A program made the translations under genes and the position numbers. Positions 10,302 through 22,261 of a stretch of DNA of 64,000 nucleotides are shown here, one piece after another (positions within the stretch are counted from its first letter, which is position 1; each line of letters begins with the position of its first letter). Origin of the DNA: Tricholoma matsutake (taxonomy: Eukaryota > Basidiomycota > Agaricomycetes > Agaricales > Tricholomataceae); the NCBI GenBank assembly GCA_026075535.2, contig AP026543.1, positions 8,928,001 through 8,992,000 on the forward strand, given 5' to 3'. Under the pieces are notes generated by a model. The model had not been told where the DNA came from and ran no database searches. It saw only the letters and a program-made list of their open reading frames with translations.

Positions 10302-11462
10302 ATGTCCACCTGTGCCCCACAACCTTCCGGCAATCCAGAAGGTTTTCGATCAAGAACCCCCCTTGAGTATGTAGGGGGCATCGACCAGCCTGAACCCTAT
10401 GGGTTGGAAGATCGTGGTCTAGAGGATGGACCTCCTGGCGGACCTGACGACCCTAGTGGTCTGGATGGCCCTGGGGGTGACCCCGATCCCAATGATCCTG
10501 ATGATCAACCTCCCGCAGGGGGAAACCCTGATCCAGGGGATAGGTTCATAGATGTTCTTTACAACCTCTCGGAGAGTATCCGCACCCTCCGACAAAACAA
10601 CGCACCCAAGACCAAGAAAATCAAAGTTTGCGACCCCGACACTTTCAATGGCTCCAACCCAAAGAAACTTAGAGACTTCCTAGTCTCGTGTAATCTTCAT
10701 TTCCACGACTACGTGCACATATTTTCCTCTGATGAGAAAAAGATCATATTTATCCTTTCTTATCTTAAAGGATCAGCTCTCAGTTGGTTTGAACCTGGTC
10801 TTAATGACCCAACAGATTCCACACACTGGATGTGGGACTATGAGGCTTTCCTCGCCGAGCTGGAAAATAACTTTGGTCTGCACGACCCGGTCGGAGATGC
10901 GGAAAAGGCTCTCTCTGACTTAGCAATGAAGAAAGGTGGTCGTATCATGAAATATAACGTTGACTTCTGGGAATTAGCTTCTAGGGTCAACTGGAATGAA
11001 GCAGCCCTTTGTGACCACTATTTCTGTGGTCTTCCGCTCCGGCTTTGGATAGAAGTTCTCTGGGGTGGTAAACCCAACACTCTTGCAGAGTTGCGCTTGA
11101 AAGCACAAGACAGCAATGACATCTACTGGATGCAAGAAGATGAATCCTGTTTCGAAACAAAGAATACCAGTAACATCACTAACTCTAGTCAGAAGGACTC
11201 TTCCAAAGGTCCTTCCCCGCCGTCAAACCAGCAGTCTTCCACGACAAAGAACACTCCCTGGGACAAGCCCAAGTCGTCCATCTCCGATAAGCTGGGGAAG
11301 AATGGCAAGCTTACTGGGGAGGAACGAGAACACCGCATGAGGGAAAGACTCTGCCTCTACTGTGGTGAAGAAGGATATGTAGCAGGAAACTGCCTGAAAT
11401 CCAAAGCCGCAAAAGCCTGTGTGTCCACTGTCGTTTCTGAGACTACGGACTCAGAAAAATAA
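10302..11462 (+). CDS. Element A' Gag
   Basis: This 386-codon gag starts at the ATG matching A's gag start. It has the same layout as A: aspartate/proline-rich linker, gag core with WFEPGLND, serine-rich tail and C-terminal zinc knuckle. Here the knuckle reads CLYCGEEGYVAGNC: the zinc-binding histidine is a tyrosine (CAT to TAT), so RNA packaging by this copy is probably impaired. The last codons (GAA AAA TAA) sit in a run of A with pol open in the -1 frame. Confidence 0.9.
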   Translation: MSTCAPQPSGNPEGFRSRTPLEYVGGIDQPEPYGLEDRGLEDGPPGGPDDPSGLDGPGGDPDPNDPDDQPPAGGNPDPGDRFIDVLYNLSESIRTLRQNNAPKTKKIKVCDPDTFNGSNPKKLRDFLVSCNLHFHDYVHIFSSDEKKIIFILSYLKGSALSWFEPGLNDPTDSTHWMWDYEAFLAELENNFGLHDPVGDAEKALSDLAMKKGGRIMKYNVDFWELASRVNWNEAALCDHYFCGLPLRLWIEVLWGGKPNTLAELRLKAQDSNDIYWMQEDESCFETKNTSNITNSSQKDSSKGPSPPSNQQSSTTKNTPWDKPKSSISDKLGKNGKLTGEEREHRMRERLCLYCGEEGYVAGNCLKSKAAKACVSTVVSETTDSEK

Positions 11463-13210
11463 TCCACAACCCTCAGGATACAGCCATTGGGGCTGGGGGT
11501 TGCATTGACCTTACCCATTTGGCTGCCTACGTTCGTCTCAATGTGTCCGCTCTTTCCAACCCTGACTCCCTAACCATTCTTTTAACCTTTCCCGACTCTT
11601 CCGTCCCTTTCCAAACCCTTATTGACTCTGGCTCCTCCCACTGCTTCCTTGACTCCTCTTTCATGTTGAATAACCAACTCAGCACGGAATCCATTAACCC
11701 GATTGGTTTACAACTCTTTGATGGAACTTGCAACTCCACCATAACTCAGATCGTCAAACTTCCGGTCACCTTCCCTGCCGGTGAAGTATTCAATTTGTCA
11801 TTTTATGTAACCTCACTTGACTCTTCCTGTTCCGCCATACTCAGTCATAACTGGCTGAAGCAATACAATCCATTGATTGACTGGTCTTCAAGCCAACTCG
11901 CTTTCTGCTCTGCAGATCATAGAGGTCCAGCACCCCTGATGTCACCTTTGTCCCTGAATCTTCCAGTAGAAATCCTTGACTCTTCCGCACTTCCTGAACC
12001 CCCCATTCCTCCTAAGTTTACACCTCCCAACATCTCCTTCATCAATGCTGCTGCTTATGCGCATGCTAGCAAACTTCCTGGGGCAATAGCTTTTCAGATG
12101 ACCTTCGCTCCAGAAGGGTTATCTGCCTGCTCTGCCCATTCCACTAACTCCTCCGACCTCTCCGATATTCCGCCTGAGTATCATGAATTCGCTGATGTCT
12201 TTAATAAGACTAAAGCGGATACCCTTCCTCCGCATCGGTCTTATGACCTCAAGATAGAGACAGAAGATAATACTCCTCCGCCTCCAGGCCAAATGTATTC
12301 TCTCTCCCCCTCTGAATTAGAAGCCTTACGAGTCTTTATTGACAAAAACATCCGCTCAGGCTTCATCTGCCCATCCAAGTCTCCACATGGCGCTCCGATT
12401 CTCTTTGTCAAGAAGAAGGACGGTAGTCTCTGACTTTGTGTCGACTACCGAGGACTCAATTGTCTTATGAAGAAAGACCGCTATCCCCTTCCTCTCATTT
12501 CCAACCTCCTCGACTCTCCCCGAAAAGCCCGCTTATTCACCAAAATAGACTTGCGGCACGCTTATCACCTAGTCCACATCGCTGATGGTGATGAGTGGAA
12601 AACTACTTTCTGCACCCGCTACGGATCCTTCGAGTGGTTGGTGGTTCCCTTTGGGCTCACTAATGCACCTGCAGCTTTCCAGCAGTTTATGAACGACATC
12701 TTCAGCGACATGCTGGATGTTTGTGTCATCATATACCTCGATGACATCCTAATCTATTCTGATGACAAGTCCCAGCATGGGGCTCACGTCAAAGAAGTCC
12801 TCCACCATCTCCAGAAAAATGGACTTTATGCCTCTCCACAGAAATGTGAGTTCCACAAAGACACCATTGAATATTTAGGTTTCATCCTTTCACTGGATGG
12901 ACTGCAGATGTCCGAAGATAAAGTCAAAACTGTGCTTGACTGGCCCAAGCCTAGGAAAGTTAAGGATATTCAATCCTTCTTAGGCTTTTGCAACTTTTAC
13001 CGCTGCTTCATTAACGGCTATTCAGACATTGTCATCCCACTCACCTGCCTGACGCGGAAATCCGCGCCTTGGGACTTCAACAAGAAATGCTGCGACACCT
13101 TTGAAAGGCTCAAACAAGAATTCACTTACGCACCCATCTTAACTCAATGGGTACCTGACTCACAGATGGTACTCGAAACCGACGCTTCTGAGCAAGGCCT
13201 TTTATTGTAA
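11463..13210 (+). pseudogene. Element A' pol: protease and reverse transcriptase
   Basis: The pol frame is open from inside the end of gag (-1 frame) to a TGA at 12431-12433. It reopens immediately in the same frame and ends at 13210. Protease motif LIDSGSSHCFLD lies at about 11620; reverse transcriptase VKKKDGSL-stop-LCVDYRGLN, FGLTNAPAAFQ and YLDDILIYSDD follow; then comes the opening of RNase H, VLETDASEQG, where homology to A ends. The TGA is at the same residue as one in A and fits CGA to TGA. Integrase is absent. Confidence 0.9.
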
Positions 13211-14415
13211 ATTGAGTTCACTGCTGACAATCTTCCAGATTGGTGTGGTCCAGAGTCCAGACTGTCCAGTTGAGCAGATGTACTGCACCTTACAAACACC
13301 ACTACCACTTCGTGGACAGGCTGATACAAGGCCTCCCCATTCTCAGTAAGCATAAATTTTATGTTGCCTTACATCCCTCACTGCAGCATTGAATTTTCTA
13401 TGTTCTAGGCCAGCCAATTTTATTGTGGATTGGCTAATGTGTGTACCTTCTCATAGTGAACAAATTAACAAGATGTTCGCTTGGAGTCTTTCTTGTATAG
13501 GATGCATTCTTATTTCATCTCATGATCTTTCAATGACATGGACGATGATGATGGGAATGATAGGAAGAATGAGGACCAGGAAATGCAGGGAGGAGCATGA
13601 CAACGATGCAGACCCAGCACCATCCCCACTGCTACAAGCTCAACCACAATTCATGCAAGTCACCCATACAAGGCACATTCGATATTCATATCCCCCCGCA
13701 CCCTTTCAGCTGATGTGTGCCACAGTTTACATTCGATCTCTGCGCATCCTGGACATCTCCTTCCATTCTCTCAGGTGATGTGGAGACAGCCTTGCGAGGG
13801 GGAAACTCTTGGTCCTCAATATAAGTCTGTCTGTTATCAATCCTTGCTTGTCATTCTCTTTCGTCTGCCCAATGATTTCCATCGATTGAGTGATGTCATC
13901 AACAAGACGTTATTATCAAGTACAAAAAGAATTGTACTGTACATGTTCAGATCCACTGCCTGCAGTATGACTCTTCATATAGTATGGTCATGATGCACCT
14001 GAGGTTGCTCCAGCAATAACAAAAGCAATAAAAAGGAGCAGTAAGCATATAATGATCGTTCTCACTTGGGTGGGATCCAGGAACACAGGGTGAGTTGGAA
14101 GGGTAGGTGGAATAGATTCTGCTTCTGACTTCGTCAAGTCAGTGTGTCCAAGTCAGCATAGCCCTATATACTATGCATGAGACAGACCTACTGAAATGTT
14201 TGACCAAATGTTAATCACTGGGCATCTATCATCAGGATCAGATGATGCGCTTGCAATGTAATGTCTGTTATGCTGGGGTGAGAGATACTATAGAACGGAG
14301 TCATGAGGTCAACATGATTTCCTTGTTCATTTCTCGTGCTTACCAAAACGGTTTGGACAAAACAGACTCCTGAAGTGTTGAAGTCAGCTGGGATTCACAG
14401 AGTAGTGTACTGTGA
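13211..14415. other. Gene-free stretch with a dispersed repeat
   Basis: No convincing gene is seen. About 13740-13990 is homologous, in direct orientation, to about 26670-26920. Shared blocks include CTCTCAGGT, GGAGACAGCC, TTATCAATCC, CCAATGATTT and AAAAAGAATTG. Identity is moderate, so this is an old repeat, possibly a transposon terminal or subterminal region. The rest is unremarkable. Confidence 0.5.
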
Positions 14416-15660
14416 CTAACCTCCACTTTGGATTAAGATCTGGTCTGGTTCAGCAGATTTGAGATCCCAAATAATTACCTCCCCGTTATCAGTACCACTG
14501 ATTGCATATTGTCCCTTACCCCAAAGGCGACTTGAATTACAATGTTCTGTCTGATCGAGACTCAGAGTTTCTTTATCCAAACTGGTCTGTCTGTGACATG
14601 ATATAGATCGATGCCATTGACAAGGTTCCAAACTAGAAGCATGCCCGTTGAAGTTGACCATGCTGTATTTCCACTGTTATGGACATTTGATCAGGCAAGC
14701 TAAGAAATGGTCAGTTCATGTTGCGAATGCACATATGGGTTGCCAATTTATGCCTCCACAATCTAGCCCATGGGGAAAGACTCCAAGCGATGCTGCATGC
14801 ATTGATTAAGTATATGCAGGGAAAAAACCAGACCACCAACTCGGATATGTACATTTCTTTCAAGTCAAGAAAACCGACCATTATTGACTTCCCAGAATTG
14901 AAAAAATGAACAACACAGGTGTGAGCAGGGAACTGAGGCTCTGTTGCCTTGGGCTCAGTCAATGTGGGTCAAAAAATACCTGTAGTAATATCAGTATTGG
15001 TGTGGAAACAACATGGGATTAGCACTCTCACTAACCAGGATGATTCAGATCAACAGAAAAGAGATGAAGCCTACCTCTCCCGATGACAGCAAGCTGGTTT
15101 TCCTCTAAAGAGCTGGCCTCGATAGCATTGTCAGTGACGGTATACATAGCTACAAATCGAAAAGTCATCTATGGACTAGTCAGGGGGGGGGGGTGAAATT
15201 GATGAGAAGAAAAGGTAAGCAAACCTGCTCCCTTGTCTTCTTCCACAATTTGATAGTTCCATCTGCTCCTCCCAAGATAAAGAAATGAGTCTGAGAAATG
15301 TGAGGATAATTCAACCACTGCAACATGATGATCGGGCCTTGCTTTGGGCTAATTCGTTGCTTCAGCAGCCCATCTGATAATGACCAAAGGAAGATGTATT
15401 GGTCATCAGCTAGGGAACAATGAGCATATGACCTGTGTGTTTGACATGACACTCGTGGTCATGCCCTCAGCACACAGTATCCAGCTCGTAAAGAAATAAG
15501 CGGGATGGATGACTATCTCAAATACTGATAGTATTCACCTCCAGTAGCCAGAAATGCACCATCTTCCAAAAACTGAGCACAGTTAATCTCACGAGTATGG
15601 CCTTCAAGTATGTGCTGAAGATGATACTGGTGGATGCTGTCCATCATGAAATCAAATTGA
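14416..15660 (-). pseudogene. WD40-repeat protein, decayed or multi-exon
   Basis: Several minus-strand segments read as successive WD40 blades. At 15660-15540: LEGHTREINCAQF and GAFLATGGEY. At 15452-15190: QYIFLWSLSDGLL and GGADGTIKLWKK. At about 15140-15050: LAVIGRGRLHLFSVD. At about 14940: PQFPAHTCVVHFFNSG. At 14661-14416: YAISGTDNGEVIIWDLKSA. They are in order and separated by gaps of intron size, so this could be a spliced gene rather than a ruin. Frame changes without clear splice sites and a run of G at 15182 make a pseudogene more likely. Such proteins are propeller scaffolds; no specific role can be inferred. Confidence 0.6.
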
Positions 15661-16712
15661 CGGTAAGTACTGCCAGTAGTGAAGTTACTGATAGTCTAGT
15701 GCTCAATCCATTATGATTTGTCTATGATCAGATCAAAGGTCTGAAACTTAGAGATAAATCAAATGAGGTTTATGCATGGCTGGGTCCCAAGCTGTCAAGT
15801 GGGGATATCAAATGAGACCATGATCCCGTAGTATAATAGCTAGAAGTTGACTATTGTGTTTAGATGTGTTGTTCTCAAATGGCATTGGGTTGTTGGTCCT
15901 TATAGGTCCCATAAATTCTTAACAACCCACAACAACCACTGACTGGTCATATTAGCATTTGAGTTCATCCATAGCTTCAAAACTCAATACATAATCTTCC
16001 AAACCTTCCCCATGGCCATTATTCAAAAAACACATGTAGATGGCGTCCCTTGATGGTTTTATAATGCCATGGTCACAAGTCGATCTTATCTAAACTGATG
16101 TGGAGACACCACCTCTATCCTGGCCGATCCTAGCCTATTTTGGCACATTGAAGTGGCCTGGTGGTATTATGATGTGCTTGGACTCCGTGCAGCTTTTGGG
16201 TGCAAATGACTGGAAGGGTCTGATTGTGAAAGACATTGGATTTTCATCATAGGTGTCATTGGCCAAGCTCCCTGCACCCTATAAGATGTCCATTCATTGT
16301 GCGTCGTGCTCCGATGCCACTTCAAACACCAAAAGGGGGATTTGATTTATCCTTCTTACAAGCAAACATCATACAATTTTTTTTTTCGATTCTGACTGCT
16401 TCTCTAAACTCTCGGCTTCTACTTGATTTCTACCTCTCGCTTATTTGGCACTACAAATCCCAATGTGATTGTTCATCCCAAGTGGTTTGCAATTTCATTC
16501 TCCACAAGCTCTAAAAAATCATTAAGGAAATCTGGAGCCGTAGATTTGGACATCTTTGAATCCCATCATATAAACTGTCAAGATGGATGGATGCCTGCAA
16601 TTTCATTATCTCACTCAAGATGTCTCATTGTGCCAACTCTGTGGTCAGAGTTCATCCTTGCACCAATGAGCAGATAGTTTCTAATTTCTATCTCTAGAGA
16701 GTTGTTCGAACC
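15661..16712. other. No recognisable gene
   Basis: AT-moderate sequence with only short open frames and nothing I can assign. A T-rich tract lies at 16378-16386. Confidence 0.4.
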
Positions 16713-17211
16713 TTGTACTATCCCAGTGGTGAGTTTGTGCCAAAACACACCGATATTCAGGTATTTATACCTCCACACTCCATGAACATCAATGAGCCTC
16801 TGGTGGTCAGCGAGTTGTTGACCCCAGACAACCCTACCATCCAAATCTACCAAACATCTATCTATGTCACCAATGAAAAGCAGAAGCAATGGAGATTTGT
16901 TATTGCACACTGCTATAACCAGCCTCCTCGCTAGGAACCAGAGTCTAAGGAGTGTTAGAAGAGAGGTGGTCTGGCATGGAGATCTTTTGCTGATCAAGCA
17001 AGGGCCTAATGGTTATGCAGATTTACAGGCTGAAGAGGAGATCAAGGTGGCGAAGGATGCGCTAAAAGTGTATGTCTCAATTTCTTCACACCAATTGTAA
17101 TGGAAAATGACATGCTTTACAAAGTTTCCTTGATGCTGCATCTCAAGCAATCCAGACTGCACCAACTCCAGCTCGCATACTATTTCCAGCAGAAGTCATC
17201 TATGACATGTA
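16713..17211 (+). pseudogene. Unknown family, copy 1
   Basis: An open frame (YPSGEFVPKHTDIQV and on) runs to about 16933. A shift into another frame gives REVVWHGDLLLIKQG and DLQAEEEIKVAKDALK, up to a GTATGT splice-like site at 17070. A last block ends ARILFPAEVIYDM-stop at 17211. The core W-G-D motif, the following alanine-rich helix and the terminal FPAEV block are shared with 18434-19078, and the core motif also with 17868-17491 on the other strand. I do not recognise the family and infer no function. Confidence 0.5.
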
Positions 17212-17354
17212 ACTACAACTCATGATTTGCATAAACAAGTCTCTTTCTCCATATCTGAAGTATGATGTTATATTTACATGATGCACTGCATATCTTTTTT
17301 CACTCCTTACCTGCCATCATGACCACCAAACTTCTGTTACATTGCCCCCTGATT

Positions 17355-17435
17355 ACAAGACATGCTCTAGCTCAGTTGGAAAAACAACAAGCTTTGAGTT
17401 TTGACACTTTGCAGATTTGATACGGCTTGCAGCAA
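17355..17435 (+). other. tRNA-like sequence, possible SINE remnant
   Basis: TAGCTCAGTTGG at about 17369 is a perfect RNA polymerase III box A. A weak box B-like GATTTGATACGG follows about 45 bases on. The flanks do not pair as an acceptor stem, so it is not a working tRNA gene. Confidence 0.35.
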
Positions 17436-17490
17436 CATTCAAAAAGCTAACGTCGGGGTCAGCACTCCAATTCATCATTGGAAATATGGG

Positions 17491-17868
17491 TCATACCGCT
17501 GAATGGATGTAGCGCTGATACCAGCCTTGCAAATTCACTAGATCTTTCCATTGACCCCCTTGCATAACAAATATGTCGCCAGACCAGTGTATGTGGTGGT
17601 GAAAAGGTTTCACAGCCATATTATGGCCGAAGCATTCATCGTAATGAAAATATATGACAAAGGTATGAATGCGACCATCCGTGTCAGTGATGTGAACGTC
17701 AGTCCTCCTGATTGGGACTTTCAGGTAGTGGGACAGGATGATGTTAATGAGTAGCGATTGGTGGTCAGCATCAGACACGAAGGTAGGGACCTTGGCAATC
17801 TTCGCTGCTGGATGGTCTAATGGACAGTATAGTCCTTTGATTTCAACAAGTTTGCCGCCCTGATGCAT
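17491..17868 (-). pseudogene. Unknown family, copy 2
   Basis: A 125-codon minus-strand frame with DHPAAKIAKVPTFVSDADHQ, VPIRRTDVHIT and HIHWSGDIFVMQGGQWKDLVNL. The W-S-G-D core, flanked by a hydrophobic strand on each side, is the signature shared with copies 1 and 3. The C-terminal FPAEV block is not found in the expected place, so this copy is probably partial. It faces the other two copies. Confidence 0.5.
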
Positions 17869-18433
17869 GAACAGTTAGCTCAGTTGACATAATGGTATAG
17901 GGAAACGACAGCTTACAGTGAGTGCAGTAGCCATAAGTATTGTCACAAAGAAATGCATTGAAGACACTTGAAGATAGAGTCTGAGTGCAAGCTGGAAACT
18001 TGCTTTCAGTCAGTTTCTTTGTCAAAAACAGGTGACTGATGTCGCGGAGGACGATTGCGGCTCTGATGTGCATTGTGGCCTTTAGTAAACCTTAATCGTT
18101 CTGTGGGGAAACACGGTATACATAGACAAAGATGGGAGCTCAATTGTATGAATGTCTCTTCTTATTGGTGGCATGTGGAGGCATTGATAAAGGCGCAAAT
18201 GACAGAGGGGAAGGAGAATAATAGCATGATTAAGGCCACATTCATAGGCAAATCATAGCATTATATTGTCATTCTAGACATGCATGAGAAACTGTACATG
18301 GGTTGGTTGTCAAATAGTCCAATGACAAGAATGGACAGATTGGCAGCATCCGAAGATGCATGGTGGAATGCACCAAACACAGTTCTCTGGAACCTGGTTA
18401 ACTGTGCTGTGAGCTACTAGATCTTCCGAAAAC

Positions 18434-19078
18434 ATGGTATCTAGCACCCTGAATGAAGGAGATCTAGGATGGCGAGGAATATCTGACATCCAGAAACTAC
18501 ACTTTGTCCAACATGTTCTGCGTGGATCCTACGGCCATCAACCTCAAGAATTGAGACCGAATGTAGATGGAGAAGTCGGATACATCCAGACATTATCCTT
18601 TCCATCCAACAAACGTCACTCAAAGTTAGTAACCATGGCCATCGTGCAGGATGGCTACAACAGGATCCCCATTGTCGCTACCATCCTCAAAGGCCACCCC
18701 CACATCCCTATCAGGAAAACCATCATCACACTAGAGTACTTTGGGGACTCTTTCTCCTTCTTACTGGCATATTGCTTCCACAGACTATTCTTAAGGAACA
18801 AAGGTCTCAGAGGAATTAATCAGGACGTCGTCTGGTCTGGAGATATGGTGGTTTGCAAGCTGGGGGTGAATCGCAGGTATGTTAATTTGAGTGTGGGGCA
18901 TGAAAGAATGGCCACACTATGGGCAGTCTCACGGTGAGTATGAACATAGTCAGAGTTCTCCAGAGGGCTTACAGTGCAATGTGCCTCCAGGTTCCTGAAA
19001 GAAATCGCACCCGACCTAGAGACAGCTGAAGAACACAGGATAGAACCTCAATTCCCAGCAGAGGTATACATAGATTGA
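18434..19078 (+). CDS. Unknown family, copy 3
   Basis: This is the best-preserved copy. A frame of about 167 codons has IPIRKTIITLEYFGD, DVVWSGDMVVCKLG and RRYVNLSVG, and ends at a GTGAGT donor at 18934. After an intron of about 55 bases ending CCTCCAG, the last exon reads FLKEIAPDLETAEEHR, then PQFPAEVYID and a stop at about 19078. The start is not certain: the first ATG of the frame is used. Function unknown. Three related copies within 2.5 kb suggest a local or transposon-assisted expansion. Confidence 0.5.
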
Positions 19079-20100
19079 GGAAACCTTGGTGGGATTTGGA
19101 TGCCAACTACTCTGTATTGATAACACACAACGCCGATCTCTCTCCACATTGATCGCTTAACAGTTCCCATGTAGCATAGTTATGTTTTTTTATGTCCTTT
19201 GTCAAAAGCTATGCCATATGCACTATGCTGTGTTGGTAGCATAAAAAGACATGCACAAAAGCTTCAGCTGGTAAACACCAAGGTTGGACATTGTTTGACA
19301 AGTGGGCATAAATAAAAGTAGAATTATTCTGTGACGCAGGATAGCATGTGGTGGCAGCATCAGAAGGATGCACATTGGTAGGCACAGGAAGTAGCTCTGT
19401 GACAACATGAGCTACCTGTTTCCAAACAATGCATAGAGAACAAAGGAGGAGCATAGAGATTGGCAGCATCGAAAGACGCGCAGGTGGTGTTCCAAATCTA
19501 GGCAGGAAGATTACCAATCCTAAACAAGAAATCAGAGAGAAACACAATATTGCAATGAAGCCTGTAAGAAGAAGGCTTTCGCTTGCTAGTTTGGTGAGAT
19601 ATGATATCAATCGATAGGCGTGGTATGCATACCTTCATGCAATCCAGGATGGCAGAGAAGATAACATATCCAGAAGATAACCTTCATCCAGAAAGACCTG
19701 CAGAGAGTTCTCTCCTATGGTTTTACTCAACGAAGTTAAGCTTGACTTTGGGGTAATACGATAACAACTTGGACGACTTGAAGAAGTTGAAGTTGAAGTT
19801 GAATGTTCAATGTTTACTTGTTTATCATTGTTAAGCCCATTATGTAATGTTGTGACTGGCACAACAACTTGAACTTGAAGCTGTCACTGTCGTTCTTCAC
19901 AACTCCCTTCAGCTTCAATGTTGAGAATCAGGTTTTCACCCTGAGAACTGCAGGAGAGATCTCTCTGCAGGTTATTTAGGATGAAACTTGGCTTCAAATG
20001 TTCACATGTATCCTTCTCAATGAACATCGTAAGTCCAAGTTCATTCCCACTGGTATCGACAGCTAATGAACCCATGGTTGTCTAGTAATGCCCTCTGTAT
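19079..20100. other. No firm gene; one membrane-like open frame
   Basis: The minus-strand frame 19610-19209 (133 codons) has two strongly hydrophobic segments (around LLLTGFIAILCFSLISC and MLLLCSLCIVW) and could be an exon of a membrane protein. No family is recognised and no splice partners are evident. The remainder holds only short frames. Confidence 0.25.
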
Positions 20101-20104
20101 GCCT

Positions 20105-20640
20105 CACAGGGTGTCTCATGCTAAATGAATGAGGCTCGATTTCAATTGCATGTCTCAGGATGCTGCCATACTCCCTCTCACTAGTCTTCTGCAAGCTCTT
20201 GCAAGGCTTATACCTTGCAGGGTTTTCGTGCTAAGTGAACGAGGCTCAATTTCAATTGCGCATCTCAGGATGCTGCCATACTCCCTCTCGCTAGTCTTCC
20301 GCAAGCTCTTGCAAGGCTTATACCTTGCAGGGTGTTTTGTGCTAAGTGAACAAGGCTTGATTTCAATTGCGCATCTCAGGATGTTGCCAAATTCCCTTTT
20401 GCTAGTCTTGTGTAAGCTCTCACAAATCTCAGCTCCCCTTCTCATGTTGGATGAGCGAGTCTTTCCTTCTGAACACACGGTTGTCTAGTGATGCCATCCA
20501 TATGGTGTTTCATGCTAAGTGAATGAGGCTTGATTTCACTTGCGTGTCTCAGGATGCTGCCAAATCCCCTTTTGCTAGTCTTGTGCAAGCCTTTGCAAGG
20601 TTCAACTTCTCTTCCCATGTCAGATGAACGAGCCTTGTCT
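20105..20640. repeat. Tandem repeat of about 110 bp, subterminal to a CACTA element
   Basis: Four units begin with a GTGCTAAGTGAACGAGGCT-type motif and contain CAGGATGCTGCC at 20158, 20268, 20379 and 20552 (spacing 110, 111 and 173). The 3' part of the units contains CTTGCAAGGCTTATACCTTGCAG. A further diverged unit occurs at 26138-26240, on the other side of the Tnp2 pseudogene, in the same orientation. Confidence 0.75.
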
Positions 20641-22261
20641 TGTCAATCCATTGTGACATGCAACATTGTTACTAATCTTGGGTTAACTATTTCACATCAC
20701 ATTTTGAATGCTCCTCTGAGTATCCTTCGTATTCTTGGCAACAGTCTGGGCTATCGATTTGAATCACATGTTCTTGACCATCCACGACTTTCATGTTGGA
20801 TCCAAGCTTGCCATAATTCCCTTCAGGAAGCTTCCTATCCAGGTATACAGAATTTTAGGGAAAAACGTTGTCCATGGCAACAATGCATAGACTTGTAAGG
20901 ACAAAGACAATACTTACTAGTGAGCAATTGAAACATTCAATATGTCACCCCCTTCTTCTGCCACCATATCCTCCAGTGCTCACCACAACAACCAAGATCA
21001 GGTAAAAAACAAAACTATATCTTGTGCCGTACGTATAAGTGCTCTCATTATTTAGACCTAGATTGTAGACACAGTGAAACATCGTTTTTGATGAAAGTCA
21101 TGAGTCACAGTATCACAGTCACACGTTTTCTGTCATCTGCCAGTGCACATGGGGCTGGAAAAAACTCCCAGGATGCTACTCGAGACCAGTCTCCACTGAC
21201 GGCCTCTCACAAGCTAGCTGGGACACCAGGAGTGAACTGTAGGAAACTAAAGCGCTGAGATTGGCGCTCTGCAGTTCACAGGGCTTTTAACCCTACTATT
21301 GGGGGGCTATAATCGGCTCAGCCTTTGTCAGGACCTGGTCAAGTTAGAGAGGGTGCTAGTGGTTCTGGGGTAGAAATCTGGAGGGAAGGGGGCGGGCCCC
21401 CCCACTGGTTGGGCGAGTGGGGATTGCCACGTACCCGTCAGCCACCACAGATTCAGATTGTGTTAATAGATTTCTAACTTGCTTATACTTTCTAGTCTTC
21501 TCATTGGTATGTATTTTTGCTAAACTTGTCCTTTGCATATCCATAAATTACAACCCTATTCAAGATGCTGATGAGTACAATGACGAGCTCGTAGGAGAGG
21601 TTTACTTTTCTCTTTGCTTCTAACGCATATATGGGCTTTCTTTCTCTACATGCGTTCTGCTGGTCCAAAACTGATGTGTATATGATATCCTATCCCAGCG
21701 CCACCACACACAATCCATTCTCAACCAACTCAATACTCTCTCCACCGTGCACGAGGCCCTCATGTCAAATTACAACATGCACCAGCAAGAAATGGTTTCA
21801 GTCCAATGAGTAGGAGAGACTAATCCAGATCATCGTGCTTCAACTTTTCATTATGATCATGATCCCAGGTTACAAACAATGGGGGGATTCTGAATTCATA
21901 TATAGGATTTTTTCTCTTTCTAGATGAAGTGTTATTTAGAACTTAATTTGGTTGACTACACGACCTGTGACTGGAGTTTCTGAGGTTATTTCGATGTCGA
22001 TTCAAAGTTTTACAGAGAATCTAAATAGATGAATATTGGCCGAAAATATTAACTCTGTCATGGTGTTAGATAGCAAGATTATGGTATGTAGAGAACACCA
22101 CTCACACAATCCAGGGAAAGCACAATCCTCAAGCCTCCCTCAATGGCATCTGTCTTGAATGGACAGCTTGCAAAATGGCTAATGATGTCATCCAGAGAAA
22201 TGACATCTACTTCCAAGGAAAGATTATCATGGCAAAGGCATACATCCAGCAGTGGGTATTT
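20641..22261. other. No recognisable gene
   Basis: Sequence between the tandem repeat and the Tnp2 pseudogene. Open frames are short and show no familiar motif. A G/C tract lies at 21390-21420. Confidence 0.4.

Larger units (their letters stand above)
9363..13190 (+). mobile_element. Ty3/gypsy element A', 3'-truncated
   Basis: This second copy of the A family lies on the plus strand: LTR (9363-10069), leader, gag (10302-11462), then protease and reverse transcriptase. Homology to A ends near 13190, at the start of RNase H, and no integrase or 3' LTR is found downstream. Its LTR begins exactly where A's leader stops, so A' either inserted into A's leader and then lost its 3' end, or the two were joined by rearrangement. 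Confidence 0.9.

Noticed and set aside
17355..17435. A tRNA gene suggested by a perfect box A
   Set aside because: The acceptor ends do not pair, box B is weak and no anticodon arm is evident.
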